Position numbers and translations under genes: made by a program. A stretch of DNA of 64,000 nucleotides from Methylophaga sp. OBS1 (GTDB lineage: Bacteria; Pseudomonadota; Gammaproteobacteria; Nitrosococcales; Methylophagaceae). Shown here piece by piece: positions 37,011 through 47,960 of this stretch. The stretch covers positions 434,977 to 498,976 of the forward strand of contig NZ_JAPDMS010000001.1 in NCBI RefSeq assembly GCF_026319365.1, given 5' to 3'. The notes beneath the pieces are model-generated. The model saw only the letters and a program-made list of their open reading frames with translations. It was not told the origin of the DNA and did no database searches. Within the stretch, counting starts at the first letter, position 1. Each line of letters starts with the position of its first letter.

Positions 37011-38312
37011 TTAGTTGGATACAGCGTTAACGACGTCTGAGAATGTTGATGTACTCTCTTCTACTTTAACATGGTCGAAAATCCATTCAACAACCATGTC
37101 TTCAACCACGGTCATCTGAATTTCTGACAATCTTTCCTGATTGTTCATGTAGTAGTTAACCACTTCTTCCGGGTCTTCGTAGCTGGCTGCAATGTTATCA
37201 ATAGCCTGCTTGACACGTTCCTCGTCAGGCTTGATTTCATTGTCTGAGATGATCTTACCGATCAACAGGCTCAGCTTGACGCGATTTTGAGCATTGGGTT
37301 TGAAGTTTTCCAGGTCGAAAGGAATGCCTTCTACGTTAACGCCCTGATTACGAAGGTTATTTTTGGCCTGCTCCGCCAGATACTGGGCTTCACGCTCTAC
37401 CGGTGCTTCTGGCAGCGCCAGTTCGTTTTTCTGCGCGATCATGTCCATAGCTCGGCGTTTGTTGAGAGTTTTGAGCGCCGAAGTCAGTTCGCGTTCCATG
37501 TTGGCACGAACTTCTTTCTTCAATGCGGCAATGCCCTCTTCCACACCACACATGGCGGCGAATTCTTTATCCAGCTTGGGCAGCTTTTTCTTGGCTACCT
37601 GTTTGACAGTAACATCAAACTTGGCAGTTTTGCCCTGCAGCTGTTCTGCACGGTAATCTTCCGGGAAAGTCAGAGTGACTTCGACTTCCTGATCCGCTTT
37701 TTTACCAATCAGTTGTTCTTCGAACTCCGGCAACATTCTGCCTTCACCCAGTTCAATCAGAACGTCTTTACCTTTACCGCCCTGGAATTCTTCACCGTCG
37801 ATGGTACCAACGAAGTCGATAGTAACGCCGTCACCTTCCTTGGCTCCACGTTTCAGCGGATCCCAAGTCATGCGTTGTTCACGCAGGGTTTCGATCATTT
37901 TGTCGACGTCTTCGTCGGTGACTTCAGCAACGGTTTTTTCCAGTGTGATGTCATCCAGTTTGACATCGCTGACTTCCGGAAACACTTCGTAATTGAGGGT
38001 ATAGATGAACTTCTCGCCTTCCTCGTCCATGCTGTCGATGTGCGGCGGGCCAGCCGGGTTGATGTTTTCCTGAGTAAAGGCTTCGCGCATGCTTTCCTGC
38101 ACCAGTGAGTCGATGACATCGCGTCTGGCAGCAGGACCGTGAGTACGTGCCACCATATTCATGGGCACTTTACCAGGGCGGAAGCCAGCCATTTTGACAT
38201 TAGGTCGGATTGACTTGAGACGCTCCTGTACTGCTTTTTCGATATTGGCATCTTCGACTGTCACCGTCATTCGGCGACCGAGTTCGCTCACATTTTCTAC
38301 AGTAACTTGCAT
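37011..38312 (-). CDS. tig: Trigger factor chaperone
   Basis: 433 residues. The ribosome-binding domain contains GFRPGKVPMN (normally GFRxGKxP), the central FKBP-type prolyl isomerase domain spans about 150-245 with GDGVTIDFVGTIDGEEF, and a long helical C-terminal domain follows. It binds nascent chains at the ribosome exit. The tRNA-Leu-tig-clpP-clpX-lon order is seen in other gammaproteobacteria. Confidence 0.97.
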   Translation of the reverse strand: MQVTVENVSELGRRMTVTVEDANIEKAVQERLKSIRPNVKMAGFRPGKVPMNMVARTHGPAARRDVIDSLVQESMREAFTQENINPAGPPHIDSMDEEGEKFIYTLNYEVFPEVSDVKLDDITLEKTVAEVTDEDVDKMIETLREQRMTWDPLKRGAKEGDGVTIDFVGTIDGEEFQGGKGKDVLIELGEGRMLPEFEEQLIGKKADQEVEVTLTFPEDYRAEQLQGKTAKFDVTVKQVAKKKLPKLDKEFAAMCGVEEGIAALKKEVRANMERELTSALKTLNKRRAMDMIAQKNELALPEAPVEREAQYLAEQAKNNLRNQGVNVEGIPFDLENFKPNAQNRVKLSLLIGKIISDNEIKPDEERVKQAIDNIAASYEDPEEVVNYYMNNQERLSEIQMTVVEDMVVEWIFDHVKVEESTSTFSDVVNAVSN

Positions 38313-38374
38313 TATCTACCTCAAACATGGGGTGAAGGCATGAATGGTGTGACACCATCTGCCTCATTGTTATT

Positions 38375-38459
<85 letters not shown>

Positions 38460-38530
38460 AAAATCTGGTTATCAGGCGGTGTAGTCCGCCTGAAGAAGTC
38501 CGACATTATAGCTAGTCGGCCGGGATAAAA

Positions 38531-39979
38531 CTACCCTTGCATGGCCAAAATGGTTAAGCCCATATTCGCCTGCTGACAGAATTGTTGAAATGCCAGAAAG
38601 TCCGTCTCCGTTAGTAAGCGGCCGCTGGCGTTTCTATCAGCAATGAAGAGGCCGATGACTTTATTTTTCACTATTGCCGGCATCACCATGTAGGGTGGCT
38701 TGCCAAGCAGCTTTAGCGTGTCTTTGGACAAGGTGCCCCCTAATTGCGCTGGATCCCCGGGCAGTAGACGCGGCTTCTGCGTCTCGATGATCTGATGAAA
38801 GACATTTTCAGGGCGTCTGACATCAATCAGCAGTTTCTCTCTCAACAACTCAGCATCATCGGCAAACAGATATTTACAACTGAGGTGGCTTCTCTCAGGA
38901 TTGAGCATCATAAATATTGCTCTGTCCGTCCCCACACCGCGATAAATACCTTCAAGCACCATTTCCAGAATAATGCCAATCTTGGGCCGCTCCTGAATCG
39001 TCGCTGAAATCTCCTGCATCACGGTCATTTGATAATGAATGTCTGGCTCTGGGTAGCTGGCAGCGATTATCGAATCGTCCTGCATTTCAGCCTTCTCTGA
39101 ATCCTCCTCAGTCACCGGCACAGGGATAGCTTCACTGGCTGTTTTGCTACCATACAACTCGGTGACTTCCCTGGCTTGACGGGCGTTCTCAAAGACATGT
39201 CTGCGTAACTCGGCAACTTCCACATCAAAATGATCTGCCAGTTCATGAATTTTCAGTTCGGCTTCAGTGCTATCCCAGCCTGCTCTGGCGGCATCAGCAA
39301 GACTAAGACCGGCATTAATACAGGCTGCTTTGTTAGCTTCCAGCCTTTTATAAAGATAATCACTGACCACATCACCAAGATGCCATTCATGACTCAATGC
39401 CTTAGTCAGCTCAACAAGCTCAAAACCGAGTACGACCTTCTCCGCCTCCGCTTCTTGGATTCCCTCCTCCAGCAGAGAAAGCAATTCATCTGCCTGCTTG
39501 CCGGCAAAGGCCCAGAAAGCCATATTTCCCAGCCGTGACAACAATGTTGCAACAAACAGATCCTCGGGATCACCGGCATGGCTAATTTTGGCAAACTCCT
39601 GCGCCTGGGCGGCAGCATGAAAAGCGCCGGCCATTTCGGTAATGAGTTTTTGTCGCTGATGTCCCCGGTTCAGGCTATCCACCAGTACCATCGAGAATGT
39701 CAGCGCGCGTACCTGTTCAAACCCCATAACCATCACAGCCCGGGAAACAGTATTAATAGTCTGGTTGGTGGGGTTGAAATGAAAACTATTGACGACTTTG
39801 AGGACCCGGCCAGTCAGTGAAGCATCACGCAACACGACATTAGCCACATCTGATGCCGATGTATCCTCACTGTTTAATACGGCACTGACTTCGGCCACGG
39901 TACCGGAAAACACCGGCATATCTTTTTCACTGAGCTGTTTAATCCAGTTTTGGACAGCCCGACTTCTCTGAACGACCAA
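38531..39979 (-). CDS. HDOD-GAF signalling protein
   Basis: 482 residues. The N-terminal two thirds (about 15-280) is an HDOD domain, related to HD phosphohydrolases but usually without the metal-binding HD pair; MGFEQVRALTFSMVLVDS is typical. The C-terminal part (about 320-480) is a GAF domain with the DRAIFMMLNPERSHL and VKNKVIGLFIADRNASG segments. Such proteins act in two-component or cyclic-di-GMP networks, with no enzyme activity proven for most. The start is a TTG at 39979, six bases after AGGA and two bases after the stop of the upstream nucleotidase gene, so translation is coupled. Confidence 0.88.
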   Translation of the reverse strand: MVVQRSRAVQNWIKQLSEKDMPVFSGTVAEVSAVLNSEDTSASDVANVVLRDASLTGRVLKVVNSFHFNPTNQTINTVSRAVMVMGFEQVRALTFSMVLVDSLNRGHQRQKLITEMAGAFHAAAQAQEFAKISHAGDPEDLFVATLLSRLGNMAFWAFAGKQADELLSLLEEGIQEAEAEKVVLGFELVELTKALSHEWHLGDVVSDYLYKRLEANKAACINAGLSLADAARAGWDSTEAELKIHELADHFDVEVAELRRHVFENARQAREVTELYGSKTASEAIPVPVTEEDSEKAEMQDDSIIAASYPEPDIHYQMTVMQEISATIQERPKIGIILEMVLEGIYRGVGTDRAIFMMLNPERSHLSCKYLFADDAELLREKLLIDVRRPENVFHQIIETQKPRLLPGDPAQLGGTLSKDTLKLLGKPPYMVMPAIVKNKVIGLFIADRNASGRLLTETDFLAFQQFCQQANMGLTILAMQG

Positions 39980-39981
39980 TC

Positions 39982-40905
39982 TCAGTCCTGCTCAACAATG
40001 GTTTTTTTATTGGCAATGCCATGAGGAACATGCCCGGTGGCAACATGCTCCTTGGCCGAATGGCAATGCTGTTCCTGATCATCAAAGAAAATATCCGCAC
40101 CGAAAGCCTTCAGGAACGGTCCCTTGGCCTTACCACCCAGGAATATCGCTTCGTCGATACGAATATCCCAGGCTCGCAGGGTTCTGATCACACGCTCATG
40201 CGCCGGTGCTGAACGTGCAGTGACCAGAGCAGTACGGATAGGGGCATCATTCTCCGGATATTCTGTCTGAATACGGTTCAGCGCCATCAGGAAATCTTTG
40301 AAGGGGCCACCCGGTAAAGGCTCTCTGGCTGTTTGCGTTTCATTTTCAGTAAAGGCTTCCAATCCTTTTTCTTTGTAAATCTTTTCAGAGTCATCAGAAA
40401 ACACCACCGCATCGCCATCGAATGCAATACGCAGTTCTTCCGATTCGGGGTTATTGCCCACATTGGAAGGCAGAATCGTGGCGGCAGCGATACCGGCCTC
40501 CAGCGCCATAGCTACATCTTCCGGACTGGTAGAGAGAAACAGGTTGGCACCAAACGGTGCCACATAGCGGTAAGGACTGCTGCCTGAAGTAAACACAGCA
40601 CGGATAATCGATAACTCGTGATGCTGGATCGAGTTGAATACCCGAAGGCCGGTGTCAGCGCTGTTACGAGACAAGAGAATGATTTCCACCTTGGGCGTCT
40701 TGGGATTATTATCATTTAATGCCAGCAATTTACGAGCAAGATTGAAGGCGCCACCCGGTGCCAAAGGCACATCCTCATTTTCAATCTGATGCCGACAATA
40801 GGCTTCAGTACCCTGCTCTTCGAATATGCGATGGCTTTCGTCGAGATCAAACAAAGCTCGGGATGAAATTGCCACAACTAGCGGTTTAGTTTCCATCAGG
40901 ATCAC
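39982..40905 (-). CDS. 5'-nucleotidase (NT5C1/PF06189 family)
   Basis: 307 residues from the GTG at 40905, or 304 from an ATG at 40896. LVVAISSRALFDLDESH at the start, then EIILLSRNSADTGLRVFNSI, FTSGSSPYRYVAPFGANLFLS and AFDGDAVVFSDDSE, fit the cytosolic 5'-nucleotidase family related to vertebrate NT5C1A, which dephosphorylates (deoxy)nucleoside monophosphates. The second gene of a three-gene minus-strand unit, only a few bases from both neighbours. Confidence 0.85.
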   Translation of the reverse strand: MILMETKPLVVAISSRALFDLDESHRIFEEQGTEAYCRHQIENEDVPLAPGGAFNLARKLLALNDNNPKTPKVEIILLSRNSADTGLRVFNSIQHHELSIIRAVFTSGSSPYRYVAPFGANLFLSTSPEDVAMALEAGIAAATILPSNVGNNPESEELRIAFDGDAVVFSDDSEKIYKEKGLEAFTENETQTAREPLPGGPFKDFLMALNRIQTEYPENDAPIRTALVTARSAPAHERVIRTLRAWDIRIDEAIFLGGKAKGPFLKAFGADIFFDDQEQHCHSAKEHVATGHVPHGIANKKTIVEQD

Positions 40906-40912
40906 GTTTCTC

Positions 40913-41470
40913 TCAATCTACCTGACCGTTTTTTCGGCCAATACGTAAAATTCTTTCCCATACATTGACACTGCCTCCTGACATCTTGGGCGCTTCCAGA
41001 ATCGCTTGCAAGTCCTGCTCCAGGCTTTGCACTGTCGAAACATTGTCTGGTTTACCTTTGGGAAAGTCACAGTGTCCAGTAAATATCACGCGATAGAAAA
41101 TAGGAATTTTCGGTGCCAATGGTTGAAGTGCATACTTCGCATTCTGAATGTGGTGCAGCGGGTTGGCAAACTTGAAACTGCGCCCGTCTATGATTTGAGT
41201 CCACTGATCAATTTGTTCAGCACCGAAAAGGTGCCCATTCATCGGATAGGTTTCTATAATCAGCAGACCTCTGTCGGTCAGAATCAGTCGATCCAGCTCC
41301 ATCAAACCACCAATTCCATCAGGGATCACGATAGACCGGACTTCATCCAGCTTATATCTGCGCAGGATTTTGTCGAGATGGCGCGCTTTACGGGTTTGAT
41401 TCAGACGGCGACGGACAAGAGAAGCGAACAAAGCTAATAACGCTAGCACTGCAATGCACAGCAGTAGCAT
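40913..41470 (-). CDS. Membrane-anchored NERD-domain protein with altered catalytic motif
   Basis: 185 residues. One N-terminal membrane helix (1-18) is followed by a NERD (nuclease-related) domain. Family landmarks are MELDRLILTDRGLLIIET, GHLFG, WTQII and FANPLHHIQNAKYAL. In this fold the usual motif is E-x-D...E-T-K; here Glu58, Asp60 and Glu73 are present but the lysine position is Tyr75 (ETYP). Nuclease activity is therefore doubtful. First gene of the unit with the nucleotidase and the HDOD-GAF gene. Function unknown. Confidence 0.8.
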   Translation of the reverse strand: MLLLCIAVLALLALFASLVRRRLNQTRKARHLDKILRRYKLDEVRSIVIPDGIGGLMELDRLILTDRGLLIIETYPMNGHLFGAEQIDQWTQIIDGRSFKFANPLHHIQNAKYALQPLAPKIPIFYRVIFTGHCDFPKGKPDNVSTVQSLEQDLQAILEAPKMSGGSVNVWERILRIGRKNGQVD

Positions 41471-41523
41471 GGTTGAGTCTGACTTAAAGATAACTGTGTC
41501 CCCTTCGATTTTACGAGGCGGAA

Positions 41524-42462
41524 TTATACGAGATTGCTTTCACTTTGTGCGTTATTTCCTGCTTGCAGACCGGGGGGCATGTGTGTCACTGGATCTTCGT
41601 GAATGATGACCTCTGCATCATCAAACAATTCCGCTACTTTTTTCTCCAGTTCATCCGCTATGGAATGCGCCTGTCTCAGTGAGAGATTTTCATTGAGTTC
41701 CAGATGAAGCTGGACAAACACTGTATTGCCAGACTGACGGGTTCTCAGATCATGAAAACCAATCGCATCAGGATGCTGGGTAATCAGTGCGCCTATTTTC
41801 TGTCTGTCCTCATCCGGCAACTCATGATCCATTAGCAGGTTCACCGCCTCGCGAACGATCTGCCAGGCGCTGTACAAAATAAACAAAGCGATGCCGATGG
41901 CAAACAGGGGATCGACAAAATCCCAACCATAATAGGTCAGCAGCAATGCCACAATGACGCTGGCGTTGACCAGCAGGTCCGTTTTGTAATGCAGAGCATC
42001 CGCTTTTATCGCTGTTGAGTCCGTGCGTCTAATCACATAACGTTGAAAACTAATTAAAGCCAGTGTCGCCACAATAGACAAGAGCATGACACCAAGTCCG
42101 AGTTGCAGCCCTTTTTCGAGCGGTTGCGGATTGATCAGCCGACTGATGCCCTGCAGCAGCAGAATACCGGCTGAGCCGGCAATGAACATCGATTGTCCAA
42201 GCCCCGCCAGGGCTTCAGCCTTACCATGCCCGAAACGATGCTCGCGGTCAGCCGGTTGCAGCGCGTGATGGACAGCGATGAGATTCACAATGGAAGCCAG
42301 TACATCCAGGCTGGAATCGACCAGTGTGGCGAGAATACTGACCGAATCACTGATAAACCAGGCGACCAGTTTGGCCAGGATCAGCGTCACCGCGGTCGCC
42401 ACAGAAGCGTAGGTAGCAAGGCGCAACAAACGCGCTCTATCAATCTGTTGAGGCTTATTCAT
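41524..42462 (-). CDS. Cation diffusion facilitator (FieF-like) metal exporter
   Basis: 312 residues with six hydrophobic segments and a cytoplasmic C-terminal domain. The metal-site motifs are TLVDSSLDVLAS in helix 2 and HYKTDLLVN in helix 5, with EHRFGHGKAEALAGLGQ between. The D-x3-D and H-x3-D arrangement suits FieF/YiiP, which exports Zn(II) or Fe(II) in exchange for protons. Substrate not certain. It is divergent from pgm. Confidence 0.92.
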   Translation of the reverse strand: MNKPQQIDRARLLRLATYASVATAVTLILAKLVAWFISDSVSILATLVDSSLDVLASIVNLIAVHHALQPADREHRFGHGKAEALAGLGQSMFIAGSAGILLLQGISRLINPQPLEKGLQLGLGVMLLSIVATLALISFQRYVIRRTDSTAIKADALHYKTDLLVNASVIVALLLTYYGWDFVDPLFAIGIALFILYSAWQIVREAVNLLMDHELPDEDRQKIGALITQHPDAIGFHDLRTRQSGNTVFVQLHLELNENLSLRQAHSIADELEKKVAELFDDAEVIIHEDPVTHMPPGLQAGNNAQSESNLV

Positions 42463-42542
42463 GGAGTCAGTATAGTTAATCGAAAAGTTAGGCTGAGTCT
42501 AACAACAAACCCGCAATGATGCTCGAATTCAACCAGGAATGA

Positions 42543-44180
<1,638 letters not shown>

Positions 44181-44193
44181 AGGCTATTAAAGC

Positions 44194-44784
44194 ATGCAAC
44201 AACTTATCCTGGGTTCAAGCTCGCCGTTCCGGGCTGAGCTTCTGAACAAACTTGGTCTGACTTTTATTCAGGTTTCACCTGATATTGATGAAACGCCGCA
44301 ATCGGATGAATCACCAGCAACACTGGTACAGAGGCTGGCAGAAAGCAAAGCCCGTGAGATTGCACGTACACATCCGGAAGCACTGATCATCGGGTCTGAT
44401 CAGGTCGCAGTGATTGATGATGATATTCTGGGAAAACCCGGCAACCATCAGAATGCGATGGCTCAGCTGAAAAGCGCTTCCGGGCGAAAAGTCACATTCC
44501 TGACCGGCCTTGCGTTACTGAATGCAAAGAATGGCCATATTCAGTCATCAGTAGAACCTTTCAGCGTTCACTTCAGAACTTTGACAGACAACCAGATTGA
44601 CTTCTATCTGAAAAAAGAACAACCCTATCAGTGTGCCGGCAGTTTCAAGTCTGAAGGCTTTGGCATCAGCCTGTTTTCAAAACTGGATGGGGAGGATCCC
44701 AACACACTGATAGGATTACCGTTGATACGTCTGATTCAGATGCTGCAGCACGAGGACATTGATGTACTGCAACTGAATCACTAG
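44194..44784 (+). CDS. Maf-family nucleotide pyrophosphatase (YceF type)
   Basis: 196 residues. [18 protein letters not shown] is the phosphate-binding start of the Maf fold; AESKARE and IIGSDQVAV carry the acidic catalytic residues. The length and the DIDETP segment agree with the YceF subgroup, which hydrolyses 7-methyl-GTP and related abnormal nucleotides. Probably co-transcribed with pgm. Its stop is two bases from that of the convergent secreted-protein gene. Confidence 0.9.
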   Translation: MQQLILGSSSPFRAELLNKLGLTFIQVSPDIDETPQSDESPATLVQRLAESKAREIARTHPEALIIGSDQVAVIDDDILGKPGNHQNAMAQLKSASGRKVTFLTGLALLNAKNGHIQSSVEPFSVHFRTLTDNQIDFYLKKEQPYQCAGSFKSEGFGISLFSKLDGEDPNTLIGLPLIRLIQMLQHEDIDVLQLNH

Positions 44785-44786
44785 CG

Positions 44787-45206
44787 TTATTCGGCCGATT
44801 CTGCCTCTGCGTCCTGTTTTATTTTCTCAGCATTACTGGCTGCTTGGGCTTGAGCTGCCAGGTTATTCATGGTTTTGGTCATTAACTGACGGGCAGCTCG
44901 GGTCCGCATGGTTTTTGCCATACCCTCAACCAGCGCAGGTTCAACCTGATTGTCGGTCAAATGTGCTTTGAGGGCATCGAGGTGGGTTTCACAGTTCTGC
45001 ATGATCTGATCGGCGGCAGCCTGACCGCTTTCGATTTCAGGCAATGATTGCAGTCGGGTCTGCATCATGCAGCTATTGTACTGAGTCAGGATGCTGTACA
45101 TTTTGTCAGATGCCTGCTCAGATAGGTCACCGGGAGTGACGTAATCCTGAGCCAGGGCCATACTGGAAGCTGTCAGCAAGGCGGCGGAAAATAAGAATTT
45201 GTTCAT
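44787..45206 (-). CDS. Small secreted helical protein, unknown function
   Basis: 139 residues with a clear signal peptide (1-19, ending ALAQ). The mature part is predicted mostly helical, has two cysteines (YNSCMMQTR and QNCETHL) and ends in an Ala/Glu-rich tail. I recognise no family. It is transcribed alone towards the Maf gene. Confidence 0.7.
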   Translation of the reverse strand: MNKFLFSAALLTASSMALAQDYVTPGDLSEQASDKMYSILTQYNSCMMQTRLQSLPEIESGQAAADQIMQNCETHLDALKAHLTDNQVEPALVEGMAKTMRTRAARQLMTKTMNNLAAQAQAASNAEKIKQDAEAESAE

Positions 45207-45403
45207 TGCTACTCCGATATTACTTATGGTTTAGTACGCTATTACCTCGCATCATTGACAGGCAATGCGGGAAATAATTCCCTGATGATACATGAACAAT
45301 TCTGATTCAGCAGCCGGGTCAGTTACAGCGCTTGAGACAGTCCTCAACGTAGAAACAATAATTTATTAAAATCAGCGTGATATAGAACAATTCCAACGAA
45401 AAC

Positions 45404-46399
45404 ATGAAGATTGATTTAGACTCTGATCCGCGTCTTCGGCAGGTCAATGAATGGCTGACGGCGATACTACCCGACCGCGACTTCGAGCTGAAAGTGGCTT
45501 CCAGCGACGCCAGTTTCCGCCGCTACTTCCGCGTCTATCAGCATGGCCAGAGTCGGATCGTGATGGATGCCCCCCCTGAACATGAAGATATCGAGGCTTT
45601 TGTGCGCGTCGCCGAATTCCTGGCTGGCTCAGGCACACATGTACCTCATATCTATGCGAGAAATGTTGAACTGGGATTTCTGCTGCTCAGTGATCTGGGC
45701 ACGACCTCTTATTTGTCAGCACTCAATCAGGATTCCGCCGATCGACTCTACCAGGCAGCGATTGATGAAATCATCAAAATGCAATTGGCGCCGGTTTCTG
45801 AGATCGAGCTGCCCGCTTATGACGATGAAAAATTACTGAGCGAAATGCGCCTGTTTCCTGACTGGTTTCTGGAGCGACATTTATCCCTCGCTGTTCCATC
45901 GGATCTGGATTCGATATTTGAGCTTCTGCTAGACAACGCCAATAGCCAACCACAATTTTTTGTCCATCGCGACTACCATAGTCGAAATCTGATGCTGGGA
46001 CCGGATAATGAAGTCGGTGTTATCGACTTTCAGGACGCGGTGATTGGACCTGCTACTTACGATCTGGTGTCCTTGCTACGCGATTGTTACGTCGAGTGGC
46101 CACAAACCAAGATCGAGCAATGGCTCGATTATTATTATCAGCAGGCGCAGAATCAACAATTGATGACCGGAATTGACAGGTCAGCTTTTGTCCGCTGGTT
46201 TGATCTGATGGGACTACAACGTCATCTCAAGGTCCTGGGCATTTTCTGCCGCCTTAATTACCGTGATGGTAAATCCGGTTATATGAAGGATTTGCCACTG
46301 ACACTGAAATACGTGTTGCAGGTAACCGCGCGTTATCCGGCACTCGCTTCACTGCATCAGTTTTTAACCCAATCCCCAAAAATCATGGCCATCTTATGA
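45404..46399 (+). CDS. amgK: N-acetylmuramate/N-acetylglucosamine anomeric kinase
   Basis: 331 residues, an aminoglycoside-phosphotransferase-fold kinase. FVHRDYHSRNLML holds the catalytic aspartate and asparagine and GVIDFQDAVIGPATYDL the metal aspartate. The four-base overlap with a MurU-type nucleotidyltransferase gene identifies it as AmgK, which phosphorylates cell-wall sugars at C1 for direct recycling to UDP-MurNAc. This route bypasses de novo synthesis and is known in Pseudomonas to give intrinsic fosfomycin tolerance. Confidence 0.93.
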   Translation: MKIDLDSDPRLRQVNEWLTAILPDRDFELKVASSDASFRRYFRVYQHGQSRIVMDAPPEHEDIEAFVRVAEFLAGSGTHVPHIYARNVELGFLLLSDLGTTSYLSALNQDSADRLYQAAIDEIIKMQLAPVSEIELPAYDDEKLLSEMRLFPDWFLERHLSLAVPSDLDSIFELLLDNANSQPQFFVHRDYHSRNLMLGPDNEVGVIDFQDAVIGPATYDLVSLLRDCYVEWPQTKIEQWLDYYYQQAQNQQLMTGIDRSAFVRWFDLMGLQRHLKVLGIFCRLNYRDGKSGYMKDLPLTLKYVLQVTARYPALASLHQFLTQSPKIMAIL

Positions 46400-47073
46400 A
46401 AGCAATGATCCTCGCGGCCGGTCGCGGTGAAAGGCTGCGTCCGCTGACTGATACCACCCCGAAACCGCTGATTAAAGCAGGTCCCAGGCGGCTGATTGAG
46501 TATCTGATTGAAGGACTGGTCAAAGCCGGGTTCGATGATCTGATTATTAACTACGCCCATCTTGGCGAACAATTTCCGACAACACTGGGTGACGGTCAGG
46601 ATTATGGTGCCAGAATCCGTTACTCACCGGAACTCGAAGGCGGACTGGAGACAGCGGGCGGAATTATTAATGCCCTGCCCTTGCTGGGTGACGAACCATT
46701 TCTGGTGGTGAATGGCGATATCTGGACTGATTTTGATTTTGGGCAACTGGCAGGTTTTCAGCTGGATGCTGACAAACTCTGTCATCTGGTACTGGTTGAT
46801 AATCCACCGCATAATCCGGAGGGTGATTTTGCTCTGGATAAGACAGGTAACGTACAGGTCAACAATGCTGATAAGGCCACATTCAGTGGCATAGGCATTT
46901 ATCGTCCAGAGATGTTTGCCGGTCTGAAGAACGAAAAACGTCCACTCAAACCCTTATTTGATCAAGCCATTACCCGACAGCAAGTTTCAGGTCAGCACTA
47001 TCATGGCCAGTGGTCAGATATCGGCACGGTTGAGCGCCTGCAACAGCTTGAGGCTGACTTACTCGCCGATTAG
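46396..47073 (+). CDS. murU: N-acetylmuramate-1-phosphate uridylyltransferase
   Basis: 225 residues. A nucleotidyltransferase fold with the [20 protein letters not shown] signature at the N-terminus and [11 protein letters not shown] with the metal aspartate. The C-terminus ends W(S)[12 protein letters not shown], as in MurU rather than in longer glucose-1-phosphate enzymes. It makes UDP-MurNAc from MurNAc-1-phosphate and UTP. Coupled to amgK. The 3' end overlaps convergent argF by 15 bases. Confidence 0.93.
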   Translation: MKAMILAAGRGERLRPLTDTTPKPLIKAGPRRLIEYLIEGLVKAGFDDLIINYAHLGEQFPTTLGDGQDYGARIRYSPELEGGLETAGGIINALPLLGDEPFLVVNGDIWTDFDFGQLAGFQLDADKLCHLVLVDNPPHNPEGDFALDKTGNVQVNNADKATFSGIGIYRPEMFAGLKNEKRPLKPLFDQAITRQQVSGQHYHGQWSDIGTVERLQQLEADLLAD

Positions 47074-47958
47074 GAATTCCAGCAGGGCCTTCTGTGCATG
47101 CAGTCGGTTTTCGGCCTCGTCCCAAACCACACTCTGCGGTCCATCGATCACTTCAGCGCTGACTTCTTCACCGCGATGAGCCGGCAGACAATGCATAAAT
47201 AAGGCGTCTGTATTCGCCAGCGCCATGATAGTCTCGTTAACCTGAAAGCCGGCAAAAGCCTGTTCACGTTTGCGCTGCTCTTCTTCCTGTCCCATGCTCG
47301 CCCAGACATCGGTGACAACCAGATCAACACCCTCTGCTGCCGCTTTGGGATCATTGAACAACTGCACATCGGCTTTGCTGGCTTCAACAATGGCCGAATC
47401 CGGTTCGTAACCTTCAGGTGTCGCAATATTCAGCGTAAAGCCGAACTGTTCAGCTGCATTGATGTAGGAGTGGCACATATTATTGCCATCACCGATCCAG
47501 ACAACTTTCTTACCCTTGATATCACCCCGGTGCTCCTGGTAAGTCTGCATATCTGCCAGTAACTGACAAGGGTGATACTCATCAGTCAGGGCATTAATCA
47601 CCGGCACTGAGGAGTATTTGGCAAAAGTTTCAATTTTACTATGGGCAAAAGTGCGAATCATCACCGCATCCACCATACTGGAAATGACTCTGGCTGAGTC
47701 TTCCAGCGGCTCTCCGCGCCCCAGTTGCGTGTCGTCCGGTGACAGAAAAATCGAGCCACCACCAAACTGAATCATCGCCGACTCGAAAGAAACCCGGGTA
47801 CGAGTTGAGGATTTCTCAAAAATCATCGCCAGCACTTTGCCTTTCAGTGGCTGGTAAATGTCCCCGTGTTTGTGCAGTTTCTTTAGTTCTCCAGCACGTT
47901 GAATCAGCAGTTTCAGTTCCGCCGGAGTCAGGTCTTTCAGAGTCAGGAAATGTTTCAT
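47059..47958 (-). CDS. argF: Ornithine carbamoyltransferase
   Basis: 299 residues. [13 protein letters not shown] binds carbamoyl phosphate, [11 protein letters not shown] follows, and [13 protein letters not shown] is the ornithine-loop signature. Length and sequence fit the anabolic enzyme of arginine synthesis, which makes citrulline. It follows argD by two bases, as in Pseudomonas. Confidence 0.97.
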   Translation of the reverse strand: MKHFLTLKDLTPAELKLLIQRAGELKKLHKHGDIYQPLKGKVLAMIFEKSSTRTRVSFESAMIQFGGGSIFLSPDDTQLGRGEPLEDSARVISSMVDAVMIRTFAHSKIETFAKYSSVPVINALTDEYHPCQLLADMQTYQEHRGDIKGKKVVWIGDGNNMCHSYINAAEQFGFTLNIATPEGYEPDSAIVEASKADVQLFNDPKAAAEGVDLVVTDVWASMGQEEEQRKREQAFAGFQVNETIMALANTDALFMHCLPAHRGEEVSAEVIDGPQSVVWDEAENRLHAQKALLEFLIGE

Positions 47959-47960
47959 TT

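Noticed and set aside
37287..38108. 273-residue plus-strand reading frame
   Set aside because: Antisense to tig and very rich in Phe, as expected from reading Lys/Glu codons backwards. No independent support.
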